A stretch of DNA of 64,000 nucleotides. Origin: Halomicrobium sp. LC1Hm. GTDB taxonomy: Archaea > Halobacteriota > Halobacteria > Halobacteriales > Haloarculaceae. The DNA lies in assembly GCF_009617995.1 (NCBI RefSeq), contig NZ_CP044129.1, positions 1,612,001 to 1,676,000 of the forward strand. The letters are read 5' to 3'. A program made the position numbers and the translations under genes. Below the pieces are notes generated by a model. That model was given only the letters and a program-made list of their open reading frames with translations, was not told the origin of the DNA and searched no databases. How positions within the stretch are numbered: position 1 is the first letter of the stretch; each line of letters begins with the position of its first letter. Below, piece by piece: positions 1 through 8,697 of this stretch.

Positions 1-85
1 GGTCGGGCCACACCGTCGGCCGTCCATCTGTGACGGTCGACGCCGCCACGGACGGCGAATCGATTCAGGCCGTTAGCCAACGGGC

Positions 86-1144
86 TCACTCCACGTCGAT
101 GGGGTCTTCGATGTCGCCCGTGATCGATTCCAGCAGGTCGGTGACGGTCACCATGCCGACGACCTCGCCGTTTTCGATGACCAGCGCGAGTTCCTGGTTC
201 TCGGCCTGGAACTGGTCGATCGCGTCGCTGACGTCCACGTCCGGCGAGAGAGTCACCGGCGGAGCTGCGAGTGCTTCGAAGTCGACGGTTCCCTCGGCCA
301 GTTCCTCGCGGTGTCGTGCGAAGACCGGGAAGTAGAGGATGCCACGGAAGTCGGTCACCTCCCCGCCGACCAGCGGGTACCGGGTGTGTGGGTTCTCGGC
401 CATCCGCCGGAAGTTCTCCGCCGTGTCGGCCTCCGTCGACAGCGTGACGATCTCGTCGGTCGAGACCATCACGTCACGAACGGGCTGTTCGCCGATCTGG
501 AGGGCGTTCATCACCTCGGTACGACGCTCCTCGCTGAGGTCGCCCTCGTCCAGGACCGACCCGAGCTTGTTTCGGAGGTCCGCTCGCGACTCGATGACGT
601 CTTGCTCGGTTTCGAGCCACGCGCCGGTCATCTCGATACCGAACAGCTTCAGCGTCCACTTGGCGACTCCGTCGCCGAGCGTGATCAGCGGCGAGATCAG
701 GAGGTTGAACCAGTACAGCGGCCTCGCACCGTAGCGACACACCATCCGGGACCGCTCGACCCCGAGGTACGTCGGCGTCTGCTCGCCGTGGGTCAGGTGG
801 AGGAGATTGATGATCAGGAACGCGAGGATGGCACCCGAGCCCACTGTCGCGAGCACGGTGTTCTTGAACAGCGGTTCGAACACCGCCGCCAGCGCCGGCT
901 CGGCGACGATCCCGACGGCGATACTCGAAGCCGTGATGCCGACCTGACAGGTGGTGAGATAGATTTCGAGGTTCTGGGTCATCTCCCACGCCCGTTCGAG
1001 CGCGGCGTCGCCGTCGCCGACGAACTCGGATTCGGAGAACTGGCGAGCCCGCGTCAGCGCGAACTCGATCGCGACGAAGAAGCCGTTCGCGAGTATCAGC
1101 GCGATACCAGCGACCAGTCTAACGCCGATCTCTGGAGGATTCAT
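86..1144 (-). CDS. CNNM/DUF21-type membrane protein with CBS pair
   Basis: A 352-residue membrane protein with an N-terminal DUF21 (CNNM) transmembrane domain: hydrophobic segments near residues 7-30, 62-84, 98-118 and 140-160. A cytoplasmic CBS-domain pair follows (about 215-350; VRDVMVSTDEIVTL, then VVGMVTVTDLLESITG). CNNM/CorC relatives are linked to Mg2+ or other divalent-ion efflux, and their CBS pairs bind nucleotides. The usual GE-x-x-PK motif reads GEQTPTYLG here, and the CorC/HlyC C-terminal domain is missing, so the transported ion is uncertain. The ATG is 27 nt from a TATA-like element, which supports this start. It is divergent from the histidine kinase. Confidence 0.88.
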   Translation of the reverse strand: MNPPEIGVRLVAGIALILANGFFVAIEFALTRARQFSESEFVGDGDAALERAWEMTQNLEIYLTTCQVGITASSIAVGIVAEPALAAVFEPLFKNTVLATVGSGAILAFLIINLLHLTHGEQTPTYLGVERSRMVCRYGARPLYWFNLLISPLITLGDGVAKWTLKLFGIEMTGAWLETEQDVIESRADLRNKLGSVLDEGDLSEERRTEVMNALQIGEQPVRDVMVSTDEIVTLSTEADTAENFRRMAENPHTRYPLVGGEVTDFRGILYFPVFARHREELAEGTVDFEALAAPPVTLSPDVDVSDAIDQFQAENQELALVIENGEVVGMVTVTDLLESITGDIEDPIDVE

Positions 1145-1170
1145 CGCCGGCCGATTCTGGCCGACGCCTG

Positions 1171-1176
1171 TTATAC
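1171..1176 (-). promoter_or_regulatory. TATA-like element for the CNNM gene
   Basis: TTATAC on the plus strand (GTATAA on the minus strand) lies about 27 nt upstream of the ATG at 1144. This is the usual haloarchaeal spacing for a leaderless transcript. Confidence 0.45.
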
Positions 1177-1233
1177 CTCATGGATCGAAAACCACCACAA
1201 AGTGTTTGTTCGAGAGTTTCCTAATTTCCCATT

Positions 1234-2325
1234 GTGAAATTGTCGCGTCGGCTACGGGACTCGCTCGCCGGACGACTCCCGGCCGCGCCCGTGCTCGTCG
1301 TGACGGGGATCCTGTGGTTCGGCGGCGCAGTCTGGAACTTTCAGGGAGAAATTACGACGCTCGAAAGTGCCGCGTTACCGGTCGCAACGTTCGTGCTGAC
1401 TGGTGGGCTCTCGGCGGGGGTCGTCTTCGTCGGTTACCGGCTCTCTCAGAGCCCGTTCACCCCCGAACAGCGGTGGTGGATCGTCGGCTGGACCGTCGGC
1501 GGACTGGGGATCACGGTGTTGTTGCACACCGCGACGCTGGCGATCCGCGCCGCAGAGGGGCGACCGATCGGCGAGCCCCAGTTCCCGCTGCTCGTCGCCG
1601 GGGGCGTGGGCGCACTCGCGGGCTACGGGATCGGTGAGTTGCTGGTCGACGTACGCCGGTCGGCCGCCCGGGCCGAACGGGCTCGTGACGGCATGGCGTT
1701 CGCGAACAGCCTCCTGCGCCACGACGTTCGCAACGCCCTACAGGTGATTCTCGGACAGGTCGACGTGTTGACGGCCGTCGACGATGAACGAGCGACCGAG
1801 GCCGCGAACCGAATCGAGAGCCAGGTCGAGGCGCTGTACGATCTCACGGCCAACGCCGAGGCCGTCACGGGCGTCCTGACGGGCGAGGCGACCCCGGAAC
1901 CCAGAAACGTCGTCGAAGACATCGAGACGAGCGTCGCGACCGTCAGCGAATCGTTTCCCGACGCCACCGTCGAGACCGCACTGCACGACGAGCTGGTCGT
2001 CCGGGGCACCGACGCGCTCAGGCCGGTCTTCGCGAACATTCTCGACAATGCGGTCGAACACACGGGTCCGGAACCGACCGTTCGCGTGACGACCGAGACG
2101 GCCGACGGCGTCGCCCGTGTTCGATTCGCCGACGACGGCCGAGGCATTCCCGAGGCCCAGCACTCCCGGATTTTCGAACGCGGCGTCACGACCGACGGAG
2201 GGAGCAACGGGCTCGGGCTCCACATCGTCTCGACGCTGGTCGAACGCTCCGACGGCTCGATCTACGTCGAGGACAGCGATCTCGGCGGGGCGGCGTTCGT
2301 CGTCGAGTTGCCGATCGCGGAGTGA
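1234..2325 (+). CDS. membrane histidine kinase
   Basis: A 363-residue sensor kinase. Four predicted membrane helices (about 16-34, 47-69, 82-104, 117-138) form a small membrane sensor with little extracellular loop. A HisKA-like segment follows with the phospho-acceptor in LLRHDVRNALQ (His163). The HATPase_c domain has the N box (ILDNAVEH), G1 (DDGRGIPEAQ) and G2 (GLGLHIV) motifs. No response regulator is adjacent, which is common for haloarchaeal orphan kinases, so its partner is unknown. The start is the first ATG-class codon ahead of the first helix. Confidence 0.9.
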   Translation: MKLSRRLRDSLAGRLPAAPVLVVTGILWFGGAVWNFQGEITTLESAALPVATFVLTGGLSAGVVFVGYRLSQSPFTPEQRWWIVGWTVGGLGITVLLHTATLAIRAAEGRPIGEPQFPLLVAGGVGALAGYGIGELLVDVRRSAARAERARDGMAFANSLLRHDVRNALQVILGQVDVLTAVDDERATEAANRIESQVEALYDLTANAEAVTGVLTGEATPEPRNVVEDIETSVATVSESFPDATVETALHDELVVRGTDALRPVFANILDNAVEHTGPEPTVRVTTETADGVARVRFADDGRGIPEAQHSRIFERGVTTDGGSNGLGLHIVSTLVERSDGSIYVEDSDLGGAAFVVELPIAE

Positions 2326-2443
2326 GACCGCTGGACGGGACTTCCCGACCGGGACGGCGACGTTCGCGAGCGACGGGTGTGCCACGGCATGGTAACCTGC
2401 ACGGGAGGGAAGCGTTTTGCCCGTCCAGAAACTGCACGCGGAC

Positions 2444-2878
2444 ATGACCGACCCCACACTGACCGTCCTCCCGGGCGACGCCGACCTCGAACCCGCCTTC
2501 GACGTTCGCCGCGACGTGTTCGTCGACGAGCAGGGCGTCGACGAGGCGATCGAGATCGACGGCAAAGACCCAGACGCGACTCACGTCCTCGCCGAGGTCG
2601 ACGGCGTGCCAGTCGCCACCGCACGGCTGCGAGTGATCGACGACGGCGTCGGCAAGGTCGAGCGCGTCGCGGTCCGTGCCTCTCACCGCGAGTCCGGCGT
2701 CGGTCGCCGGGTCATGCATCGGATCGAGCAACTCGCGATCGACGACGGGCTCGACCGCCTGGAACTGCACTCTCAGACCCGTGTCGAAGAGTTCTACGAG
2801 CGACTGGGCTACGAGACGGTCAGCGGCGAGTTCGACGAAGCGGGCATTCCCCACGTCGAGATGCGAAAGGACCTGTGA
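2444..2878 (+). CDS. GNAT-family N-acetyltransferase
   Basis: A 144-residue GCN5-related acetyltransferase (ElaA/YjcF-like). The acetyl-CoA loop is visible as RVAVRASHRESGVGRRVM (motif A, Q/R-x-x-G-x-G/A type), preceded by FDVRRDVFVDEQGV, which is typical of the YjcF subgroup, and followed by a C-terminal FYERLGYETVSGEFDEAGIPHVEM segment typical of ElaA-like proteins. The substrate cannot be told from sequence. I chose the ATG at 2444; an in-frame TTG at 2417 would add nine residues without family support. It ends upstream of the tRNA-Lys tail region. Confidence 0.88.
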   Translation: MTDPTLTVLPGDADLEPAFDVRRDVFVDEQGVDEAIEIDGKDPDATHVLAEVDGVPVATARLRVIDDGVGKVERVAVRASHRESGVGRRVMHRIEQLAIDDGLDRLELHSQTRVEEFYERLGYETVSGEFDEAGIPHVEMRKDL

Positions 2879-2973
2879 ACGCGACGATCCCCGAAGGCCG
2901 CCCGTGACCGGTACCGTCGCTCACGGACTCGTTCGCGAAGCGCTCGGCTTCTCACGTTCGTTCGAAACACGAG

Positions 2974-3033
2974 AAGCGGGCCGGAAGGGATTTGAACCTC
3001 GGTCAGAGCGAAGCTCTTCCCTGCTTCAAATCC
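2974..3033 (-). repeat. tRNA-Lys tail copy folded into a hairpin
   Basis: Positions 2974-2998 repeat, base for base over 25 nt, the 3' end of the neighbouring tRNA-Lys gene (3079-3103), 105 nt away. The copy is one arm of a hairpin: GGATTTGAA (2988-2996) pairs perfectly with TTCAAATCC (3025-3033), and an inner stem AGAGC/GCTCT (3005-3017) has a GAA loop. Only the acceptor/T-arm end is duplicated, so this is not a second tRNA gene. It could be an attachment-site remnant, a structured tail of the tRNA transcript or a terminator. The same design occurs beside tRNA-Glu. Confidence 0.75.
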
Positions 3034-3081
3034 ATCCGCGATCTCTTGCTGTGGCTCACGGACTTGTTCGCAACAGCAAAG

Positions 3082-3155
3082 CGGGCCGGAAGGGATTTGA
3101 ACCCTCGACCGACGGCTTAAGAGGCCGTCGCTCTGCCAGACTGAGCTACCGGCCC
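3082..3155 (-). tRNA. tRNA-Lys (CUU anticodon)
   Basis: The minus strand reads as a complete 74-nt tRNA. The acceptor stem GGGCCGG pairs with CCGGCCC, and the D-arm begins TAGCTCAG. The anticodon stem is ACGGC/GCCGT with loop CTCTTAA, giving anticodon CTT (Lys). The T-loop is TTCAAAT and the discriminator is G. No intron and no encoded CCA. Translations across it give the well-known spurious GRKGFEPS peptides, which are not proteins. Confidence 0.95.
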
Positions 3156-3248
3156 AGTGCATTCAAACGTTAGCGGGGCGAGTAAAATAGGTTTCCTTTC
3201 GACGCCGCCGTGCAGGGGTTCCACATCCCGCCGCCACCGGAGACAGTT

Positions 3249-3258
3249 GATATAAGAG
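3249..3258 (+). promoter_or_regulatory. TATA box for the TrkA-N/DHH gene
   Basis: GATATAAGAG places a TATA core at 3251-3255, about 31 nt before the ATG at 3286. This predicts a nearly leaderless mRNA and supports that start over the downstream ATGs at 3310 and 3319. Confidence 0.55.
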
Positions 3259-3285
3259 GCTTCGATCCGACTCGTATACACACAA

Positions 3286-4737
3286 ATGAGCACAGCCAGC
3301 GGGATCACCATGGCCTCTATGTCGAAGTACGCTATTCTCGGGTGTGGGAGCGTGGGCCATGCCGTTGCGGAGGAACTGGTCGACGAGGGCAAGGACGTGC
3401 TGATCCTCGACCGCGACGAGGGACGGGTCGAAGCACTGCGCGACCAGGATCTCAACGCCCAGGTGGGCGACATCGCGGACGACGAGATCAGCCAGACGCT
3501 GAGCGACAGAGACGTGGTGTTGATCCTCTCGTCCGACGTGGAAGCCAACGCCGCGGCGGTCCGGAACATCAGGGCCGACGACGGCGAGCAGTTCATCGTC
3601 GCCCGGGCCGACGACCCGGTCTCGGCCGACGATCTCAGCGAAGTCGGGGCGGACGTGGTGATCAACCCCTCGACCGTGATCGCCGACTCGGCGATGCGGG
3701 CTCTCGAAACGGGCGAACTGGAGTACAAGGCGAGCCAGCTCGCCGAGGTCATCGAGGACACCGACCAGCGGATGGCGGTGCTCATCCACCGCTCGCCAGA
3801 CCCGGACTCGATCGCCAGCGCGGCGGCGCTGCGGACGATCGCCCAGAGTCTCGACGTGGAGGCGGACATCATCTACGAGGGCGAGATCGGCCACCAGGAG
3901 AACCGTGCGTTCGTCAATCTGCTCGGGATCGACCTGGTCTCGCGCGACGACGTCGACCTCGACGACTACGACACGTTCGCGCTCGTCGACACCGCCAAAG
4001 GCGGCGATCCGACGGTCGAACAGGTCGATCTCATCATCGATCACTACGAGCACGACCACGCGCACGACGCGACCTTCGAGGACATTCGACCCAACGTCTC
4101 CGCGACCTCGACGATCCTGACGAAGTACATCCAGGAACTGGAGCTGAGCCTCCAGCAGGAGGTCGCGACGGCGCTACTCTACGGGATTCGAGCAGAGACG
4201 CTCGACTTCAAGCGCGATACGACGCCGGCCGATCTCACGGCGGCGGCGTACCTCTATCCGTTCGCCGACCACGACACGCTCGAACAGGTCGAGTCGCCGT
4301 CGATGTCCCCGGAGACGCTGGACGTGCTCGCGGAGGCGATCCGCAACCGCGAGGTCAAGGGCTCGCATCTGGTCTCGAACGCGGGGTTCATCCGCGACCG
4401 CGACGCCCTGTCACAGGCCGCCCAGCACCTCCTCAACCTCGAAGGGATCACGACGACGGCGGTGTTCGCGATCGCCGACGACACGATCTACCTGGCGGCA
4501 CGTTCCAAGGACATCCGGATGAACATCGGCAAGGTGCTCGACGACGCGTTCGGCGAGATCGGCGACACCGCCGGCCACTCGACGGACGCCAGCGTCGAGA
4601 TCCCGCTGGGCATCTTCACCGGCATCGAGACGAGCGAGGACAACCGCGACACGCTGCTGGCACTCACCGAAGAAGCCGTCCGGAGCAAACTGTTCGAAGG
4701 GATGGGCGTCGACAGCGAGAGTTCGAACGGGAACTGA
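3286..4737 (+). CDS. TrkA-N / DHH-DHHA1 phosphoesterase
   Basis: A 483-residue two-part protein. Residues about 13-130 form a TrkA-N (RCK) Rossmann domain starting YAILGCGSVGHAV, likely to bind NAD(H). Residues about 160-470 form a DHH-DHHA1 phosphoesterase, a family including NrnA oligoribonuclease/pAp phosphatase and c-di-AMP or RecJ-type enzymes. Visible metal motifs are HRSPDPDSIASAAAL, ALVDTAKGGDP and IIDHYEHDH. The signature reads DHY where the family name-giving motif is DHH, so its metal chemistry may differ. The fusion suggests a phosphoesterase gated by a nucleotide ligand. It could act on short oligonucleotides or a cyclic dinucleotide; the sequence does not decide. Confidence 0.88.
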   Translation: MSTASGITMASMSKYAILGCGSVGHAVAEELVDEGKDVLILDRDEGRVEALRDQDLNAQVGDIADDEISQTLSDRDVVLILSSDVEANAAAVRNIRADDGEQFIVARADDPVSADDLSEVGADVVINPSTVIADSAMRALETGELEYKASQLAEVIEDTDQRMAVLIHRSPDPDSIASAAALRTIAQSLDVEADIIYEGEIGHQENRAFVNLLGIDLVSRDDVDLDDYDTFALVDTAKGGDPTVEQVDLIIDHYEHDHAHDATFEDIRPNVSATSTILTKYIQELELSLQQEVATALLYGIRAETLDFKRDTTPADLTAAAYLYPFADHDTLEQVESPSMSPETLDVLAEAIRNREVKGSHLVSNAGFIRDRDALSQAAQHLLNLEGITTTAVFAIADDTIYLAARSKDIRMNIGKVLDDAFGEIGDTAGHSTDASVEIPLGIFTGIETSEDNRDTLLALTEEAVRSKLFEGMGVDSESSNGN

Positions 4738-4770
4738 CGGTCGTCTGGTGGCGGTCGCCGCGTCGATTCT

Positions 4771-5085
4771 CTACGCGGTGACTTCGTCTTCTTCCTCTTC
4801 CTCTGCGGGTTCGTTGCTCGCCTGGAGTCGCTCGACGATGTCGTTGACCACGACGACGTCGCCGACGGCCTGGACCCAGCGGTAGGGGACGATGACGCCG
4901 CGCGCCTGGTTCGCCTTCGCCGAGAACAGTTCGCGGTTCAGTTCGTGCAGCGCGAGTCCGGTCACGCTCTGGCGGTCGAGGTCGAGCCGGATGTCTTCGA
5001 CTTCACCGACGAAGACGCCGGTGTTCGTGTACACCTCGCGACCCACGAGCGTCGTGATTTCCTGGGGAACGCTATCCCGATCCAT
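4771..5085 (-). CDS. PRC-barrel domain protein
   Basis: A 104-residue single PRC-barrel protein: EITTLVGREVYTNTGVFVGEVEDIRLDL, then the VTGLAL and GVIVPYRWVQAVGDVVVV strands. It ends in an acidic tail (EEEEEDEVTA). PRC barrels are small beta-barrels found in RimM, in reaction-centre H subunits and as stand-alone archaeal proteins whose partners are often RNA or division proteins. I start at the ATG at 5085, because the upstream extension reads as low-complexity arginine-rich sequence. Convergent with the TrkA-N/DHH gene. Confidence 0.85.
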   Translation of the reverse strand: MDRDSVPQEITTLVGREVYTNTGVFVGEVEDIRLDLDRQSVTGLALHELNRELFSAKANQARGVIVPYRWVQAVGDVVVVNDIVERLQASNEPAEEEEEDEVTA

Positions 5086-5194
5086 ATGGCTCCGGAGGGT
5101 GGCCGGCACCTTAATTGTTGGTAGCTGTCTGACGCGCCGGCCACATGACCGACCGTCGTCGGCCACTCGTCCGGCCCCATCGAGGGCGAACACT

Positions 5195-5740
5195 TCACCG
5201 CGCGTCGACGACGCGGTCGACGCTGCGCGCGAAGCTGTCGGCCAGCTGGTCGTCGAGCGCGTCGCCGGTGATCGTGTAGACGCCCCGGAGGGTCCGGTCG
5301 CGGGCCGCCGTGGTGACGTGATCGAAGAAGCGACACACTCGGTCCTGGTGGGCGTACATCGCCAGTACGTCGAGCGCGTCGAACAGGACCCACCCGTGAC
5401 CGGCGTCGAGCGCGCCGAGCGCGCTCGTGAATCGCATACTGAGGCCGGTCAGATCGTCCGGGACGACCGGCTCGCTCGTCCACAGCGGTCCGTCGTATTC
5501 GGGCTCGGAACCGGTGACCGGCACCAGCCCGACCCTCTCGACGGCCAGGCCGCGTTCGCGAAGCCGGCGTTCGACGGTCGCCGGTGGCGTCGACGAGACG
5601 AGCACGACGTTGCCCGTGACGCCCCTCGGCAACAGCGAGAGCGACCGCTGCATCGACGGCATCGAGACCAGTACTTGCGTTCCGGGCTCGACGCGGAGTC
5701 GCCGGTCGCCGAGTCCCTGTGTGTCGTTTTCGCTGCGCAC
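5195..5740 (-). CDS. RecA-like HTR/DUF7504-type protein (putative)
   Basis: A 181-residue haloarchaeal protein resembling degenerate RecA/KaiC folds. It has alternating strands and helices (TQVLVSMPSMQRSL; NVVLVSSTPPATVERRLRERG; GWVLFDALDVLAMYAHQDRVCRFFDHV) with the familiar W-V-L-F-D-x-L Walker-B-like segment but no clear Walker A GKT/S. Such proteins are frequent in haloarchaeal signalling loci and are presumed non-catalytic regulators. The start codon is GTG at 5740. A fuller relative with a Walker A-like loop is at 55365-56021. Function unknown. Confidence 0.7.
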   Translation of the reverse strand: MRSENDTQGLGDRRLRVEPGTQVLVSMPSMQRSLSLLPRGVTGNVVLVSSTPPATVERRLRERGLAVERVGLVPVTGSEPEYDGPLWTSEPVVPDDLTGLSMRFTSALGALDAGHGWVLFDALDVLAMYAHQDRVCRFFDHVTTAARDRTLRGVYTITGDALDDQLADSFARSVDRVVDAR

Positions 5741-5909
5741 GTCGTGTCACCACCGACCGCACTGCCGGCACAGGCCGCCGGGCCTGCACCACCCCGAGGG
5801 GACCCAGCCCTCGTTTCTGGTCGTTGATTCGTCCCGACGCTTAAGTGTATTCCGCCCCCGGTCTCGCCGCCCCCAAACAGTATCGGTCACTGAGACCAAA
5901 CACCGGTGT

Positions 5910-6584
5910 ATGCCGTCGACAGTCGTACACATGGCGGTCGCGGGCCTCATCGGGGCGGCACTGCTCGGGACGGCGTTCGACCGGCGGTCGGTGCTGATCC
6001 TCTTCGGGGCGATGATCGCCGCGGATCTGGACTCGTTCGTCGGTCTGGTCTCGGTCGTGGGCCACCGGACGGCGTTTCACACGCTGCTGGTGCCGATCAC
6101 GGCGGCCGTCGTCCTGCTGGTCGATCTCCGCCGAGGTGAGGGATCGTGGGTACGGCGGCGCTGGGGCCCTCGTGGCGTGCGCATCACCTGGGTGACGATC
6201 GTGGCGTACGCCGGTGCGGCGATCGGGCTGGATCTGTTCTCCGCCGGTGGAGCGAACCCGCTCTGGCCGCTCCACGACCAGTTCTACGCGATCGACGGGA
6301 CGATAGAGCTCTCCAGTCGGCGGGGAATCGTCCAGACGTTCGTCGATCTCGGTTCCGAGCGGGGCGGCGACGCGAGCAGTAGCGAGACGGTCGCTCGGGG
6401 GACTTCTCGGGACGTCAACGTGAGCACGGGCATCGACCCGAACCCGGACGGCGGCGACACGGCCGGACCCGTCGACCGTGTGTTCCCCGTCGTGCGGTCG
6501 GGGTGGCAACTCCTCGTGCTCGTCGTGGGAACGACCGTCACCGCCGCGCGGTTCTACGTCGACCAGACGGTCCCAGCGGAGTGA
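5910..6584 (+). CDS. membrane-bound YdjM-type metal-dependent hydrolase
   Basis: A 224-residue membrane protein of the YdjM/LexA-regulated inner-membrane hydrolase family (PF04307). The N-terminus has the family pattern MPSTVVHMAVAGLIGAALLG, then IAADLDSFVGL (acidic pair) and VGHRTAFHTLLV (histidines), the putative metal ligands. Four or five hydrophobic segments are visible, including the C-terminal LLVLVVGTTVTAARFYV. A hydrophilic insert (about 115-190) is acidic and serine-rich. The ATG at 5910 is chosen from this N-terminal motif; the long in-frame upstream extension overlaps the previous gene. The substrate is unknown. Confidence 0.8.
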   Translation: MPSTVVHMAVAGLIGAALLGTAFDRRSVLILFGAMIAADLDSFVGLVSVVGHRTAFHTLLVPITAAVVLLVDLRRGEGSWVRRRWGPRGVRITWVTIVAYAGAAIGLDLFSAGGANPLWPLHDQFYAIDGTIELSSRRGIVQTFVDLGSERGGDASSSETVARGTSRDVNVSTGIDPNPDGGDTAGPVDRVFPVVRSGWQLLVLVVGTTVTAARFYVDQTVPAE

Positions 6585-7793
6585 CTACTCGGGGTCCGGG
6601 ACGGCGGCCGGTGTGTCGGGGACGTGATCGACGCCGTCGACGAGGTCGCGCGCGCTGGCGGTGTCTTTCAGCCCGGTCCCGGTGACGACGAGCGTGGCGC
6701 TGTCTCCCGGGGCGACGACCCCCGCCCCGACCGCGGATTCGAGTCCCGCGAGCGTCGCGGCGCTCGCGGGCTCGGCGTAGATGCCTTCGGTCCGGCCCAG
6801 CGTGCGCTCGGCGTCCAGAATCTCTCGATCGGAGACGACGACGGTGGCTCCGCCGCTGTCTTCGAGCGCGCGACACGCCTTCTGTGCGTTGTGTGGGTGG
6901 CCCACGTCGATGCTGTCGGCCTGCGTCTCGCCGCCGGCCCGTGCCCGCTCGCCGGTAAAGCGGTCGTGGATGGCGGTTGCGCCCTCGGCCTGTACGCCCA
7001 GCAGGCGGGGACACTCCTCGACGATGCCCAACTCCGCGAACTCGCGGAACCCCTTCCAGGTCGCCGCCAGCCCGCAGCCGTTGCCCATCGGATAGATGAT
7101 CCAGTCGGGCACCGAGGCCCGGCTCTGCTCGGCCAGTTCGTGGCCGACGGTCCGGAGTCCCTCGACGGCGTAGGGGTTGACTGCGGCGCTACAGTCGTAC
7201 CACTCGCGGTTCGCTGCGACGCGGCGACACAGCGAGAAGGCGTCGTCGTAGTCGCCGTCGACGGCGTACACGTCGGCACCGTAGACGAGCGGCTGGACGG
7301 CCTTGCCCTCGGGCACGTCTGCCGGGACGAAGATACAGCAGTCAAGGCCCGTCCGGGCGGCGTACCCCGCCAGCGACGCCGCGGCGTTGCCCGTCGACGC
7401 ACAGGTCAGCACCGACTCGTCGCCGGCCAGTGCGCGACTCGTCAGGACGGCGCTGGCCCGGTCTTTGATCGATCCCGTCGGATTGCCGCGTTCGTCTTTG
7501 AGCCGGACGGTGACGCCGAGTTCCCGCGAGAGCGTCGGCGCGTCGAGCAGCGGCGTCCCGCCCGCGCCGAGATCGACCGCGTGCCCGTCCGTCGGCAACA
7601 GCGGGGCGTACTTCCAGAGGTCGTCGATCCCCTCTCCGACGCCGTCCGCGACCGCCTCGCGAGCACCGGACTGGTCGTACTGTACGTCGAGGATGCCGCC
7701 GACCCCGTCGTGGTCCGGACAGACGAGTCGCTCGTCTGCCGGGACGAACACGCGGCCACAGTCGATGCATTCGAGTGCGATAGTGGGGTTCAC
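6585..7793 (-). CDS. thrC: threonine synthase
   Basis: Pyridoxal-phosphate enzyme converting O-phosphohomoserine to threonine, 402 residues. It begins with a zinc-ribbon-like segment (LECIDCGRVF ... RLVCPDHDG), common in archaeal ThrC. The PLP lysine is in NPTGSIKDRAS, followed by the CASTGNAAASLAGYAA loop and the IYPMGNGCGL phosphate-binding glycine loop. The start is a GTG at 7793 just before NPTIALECIDCG; longer starts read through noncoding-like sequence. It abuts the YdjM-type gene tail to tail (6584/6585), and the next gene, for a phosphatidyltransferase, is divergent. Confidence 0.92.
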   Translation of the reverse strand: MNPTIALECIDCGRVFVPADERLVCPDHDGVGGILDVQYDQSGAREAVADGVGEGIDDLWKYAPLLPTDGHAVDLGAGGTPLLDAPTLSRELGVTVRLKDERGNPTGSIKDRASAVLTSRALAGDESVLTCASTGNAAASLAGYAARTGLDCCIFVPADVPEGKAVQPLVYGADVYAVDGDYDDAFSLCRRVAANREWYDCSAAVNPYAVEGLRTVGHELAEQSRASVPDWIIYPMGNGCGLAATWKGFREFAELGIVEECPRLLGVQAEGATAIHDRFTGERARAGGETQADSIDVGHPHNAQKACRALEDSGGATVVVSDREILDAERTLGRTEGIYAEPASAATLAGLESAVGAGVVAPGDSATLVVTGTGLKDTASARDLVDGVDHVPDTPAAVPDPE

Positions 7794-7917
7794 GGTACCA
7801 GCGACGCTGAATCTGCGTTCGTGGATTGGTTCCCTGCGACGCGTATATGCCTTCTGGGATTCCGCGGTCCCCGCCGCGTTCCGGACCGTTGATGTACCCC
7901 CTCGCACACGTCCCGGT

Positions 7918-8604
7918 ATGGGTCTCGCAGTGCGACGACGACTCGGGGTCGCCGACACCGTGACGCTGGTCAACGCCGTGATCGGGTTCGCCGCCGCGGT
8001 CGTCGCCTACAGCGATCCGGCGCTGGCGGCGCGACTGATCCTGCTGGCCGCGATCGCCGACGCGCTCGACGGGATCGTCGCCCGCTTCGCCGGGAACACG
8101 GAGGTCGGGCCGCTGCTGGATTCGATCACCGACGTGGTCTCGTTCGGTGCGACGCCGGCACTGTTCGTCCACGGCGTCGCCCGCGAGGCCTACGGCCCGC
8201 TGGGCGAGACGGACACGCTGTTTCGCCTCGGGCTCGTCGTCCTCGCGTCGTCGTTCGTCGTCTTCTCGGTCGTCCGAACCGCGTTCTACACCGTCTACGT
8301 CGACGAGGGCGAACAGCGGCCGGGCATCCAGAACACGCTGGCAGCGACGATTCTCGCGGCGGCCTACCTCGCTGGCGTCGCACCCGTGCCGGTGTTGCTG
8401 GCCGGAACGGTCGTCCTCTCGGTGCTCATGATCGCGCCGGTGGGCTACCCCAAACTCCGCGCTCGGGACGCGCTGGTTCTGGGGATCGTCCAGGCGGGCG
8501 CGATCGTCGATCCCGGTGCTTTCCAGCGGGTGTTCCCCCGCGTCCTGCTGGTCGCCGCCGTGGCGTACCTCTCGCTCGCACCCCGCTACTACTGGGGAGA
8601 GTGA
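7918..8604 (+). CDS. pssA: CDP-alcohol phosphatidyltransferase (archaetidylserine synthase type)
   Basis: A 228-residue membrane enzyme of the CDP-alcohol phosphatidyltransferase family. The signature D-G-x2-A-R-x8-G-x3-D-x3-D is present as DGIVARFAGNTEVGPLLDSITD, followed by the PssA-like VVSFGATPALFVHG. About six hydrophobic helices surround it. In haloarchaea this class makes archaetidylserine from CDP-archaeol. The substrate call rests on the SFGATPA stretch; archaetidylglycerol-phosphate or inositol-phosphate synthases are the alternatives. No archaetidylserine decarboxylase is seen in this window. Confidence 0.82.
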   Translation: MGLAVRRRLGVADTVTLVNAVIGFAAAVVAYSDPALAARLILLAAIADALDGIVARFAGNTEVGPLLDSITDVVSFGATPALFVHGVAREAYGPLGETDTLFRLGLVVLASSFVVFSVVRTAFYTVYVDEGEQRPGIQNTLAATILAAAYLAGVAPVPVLLAGTVVLSVLMIAPVGYPKLRARDALVLGIVQAGAIVDPGAFQRVFPRVLLVAAVAYLSLAPRYYWGE

Positions 8605-8697
8605 CGCCGTCGTTCGCACTGCGTCGGGCCGTCGGAGTGATCGATTCGACGCGGTGATGGGGAAAGATTTTACCGCCGGACATCGAACAGACGAGCG

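Noticed and set aside
2676-3173. Plus-strand reading frames with GRKGFEPS-type sequence across the tRNA-Lys region
   Set aside because: They are translations of the tRNA and its tail copy; the same spurious peptides recur at tRNA genes and have no independent coding signal.
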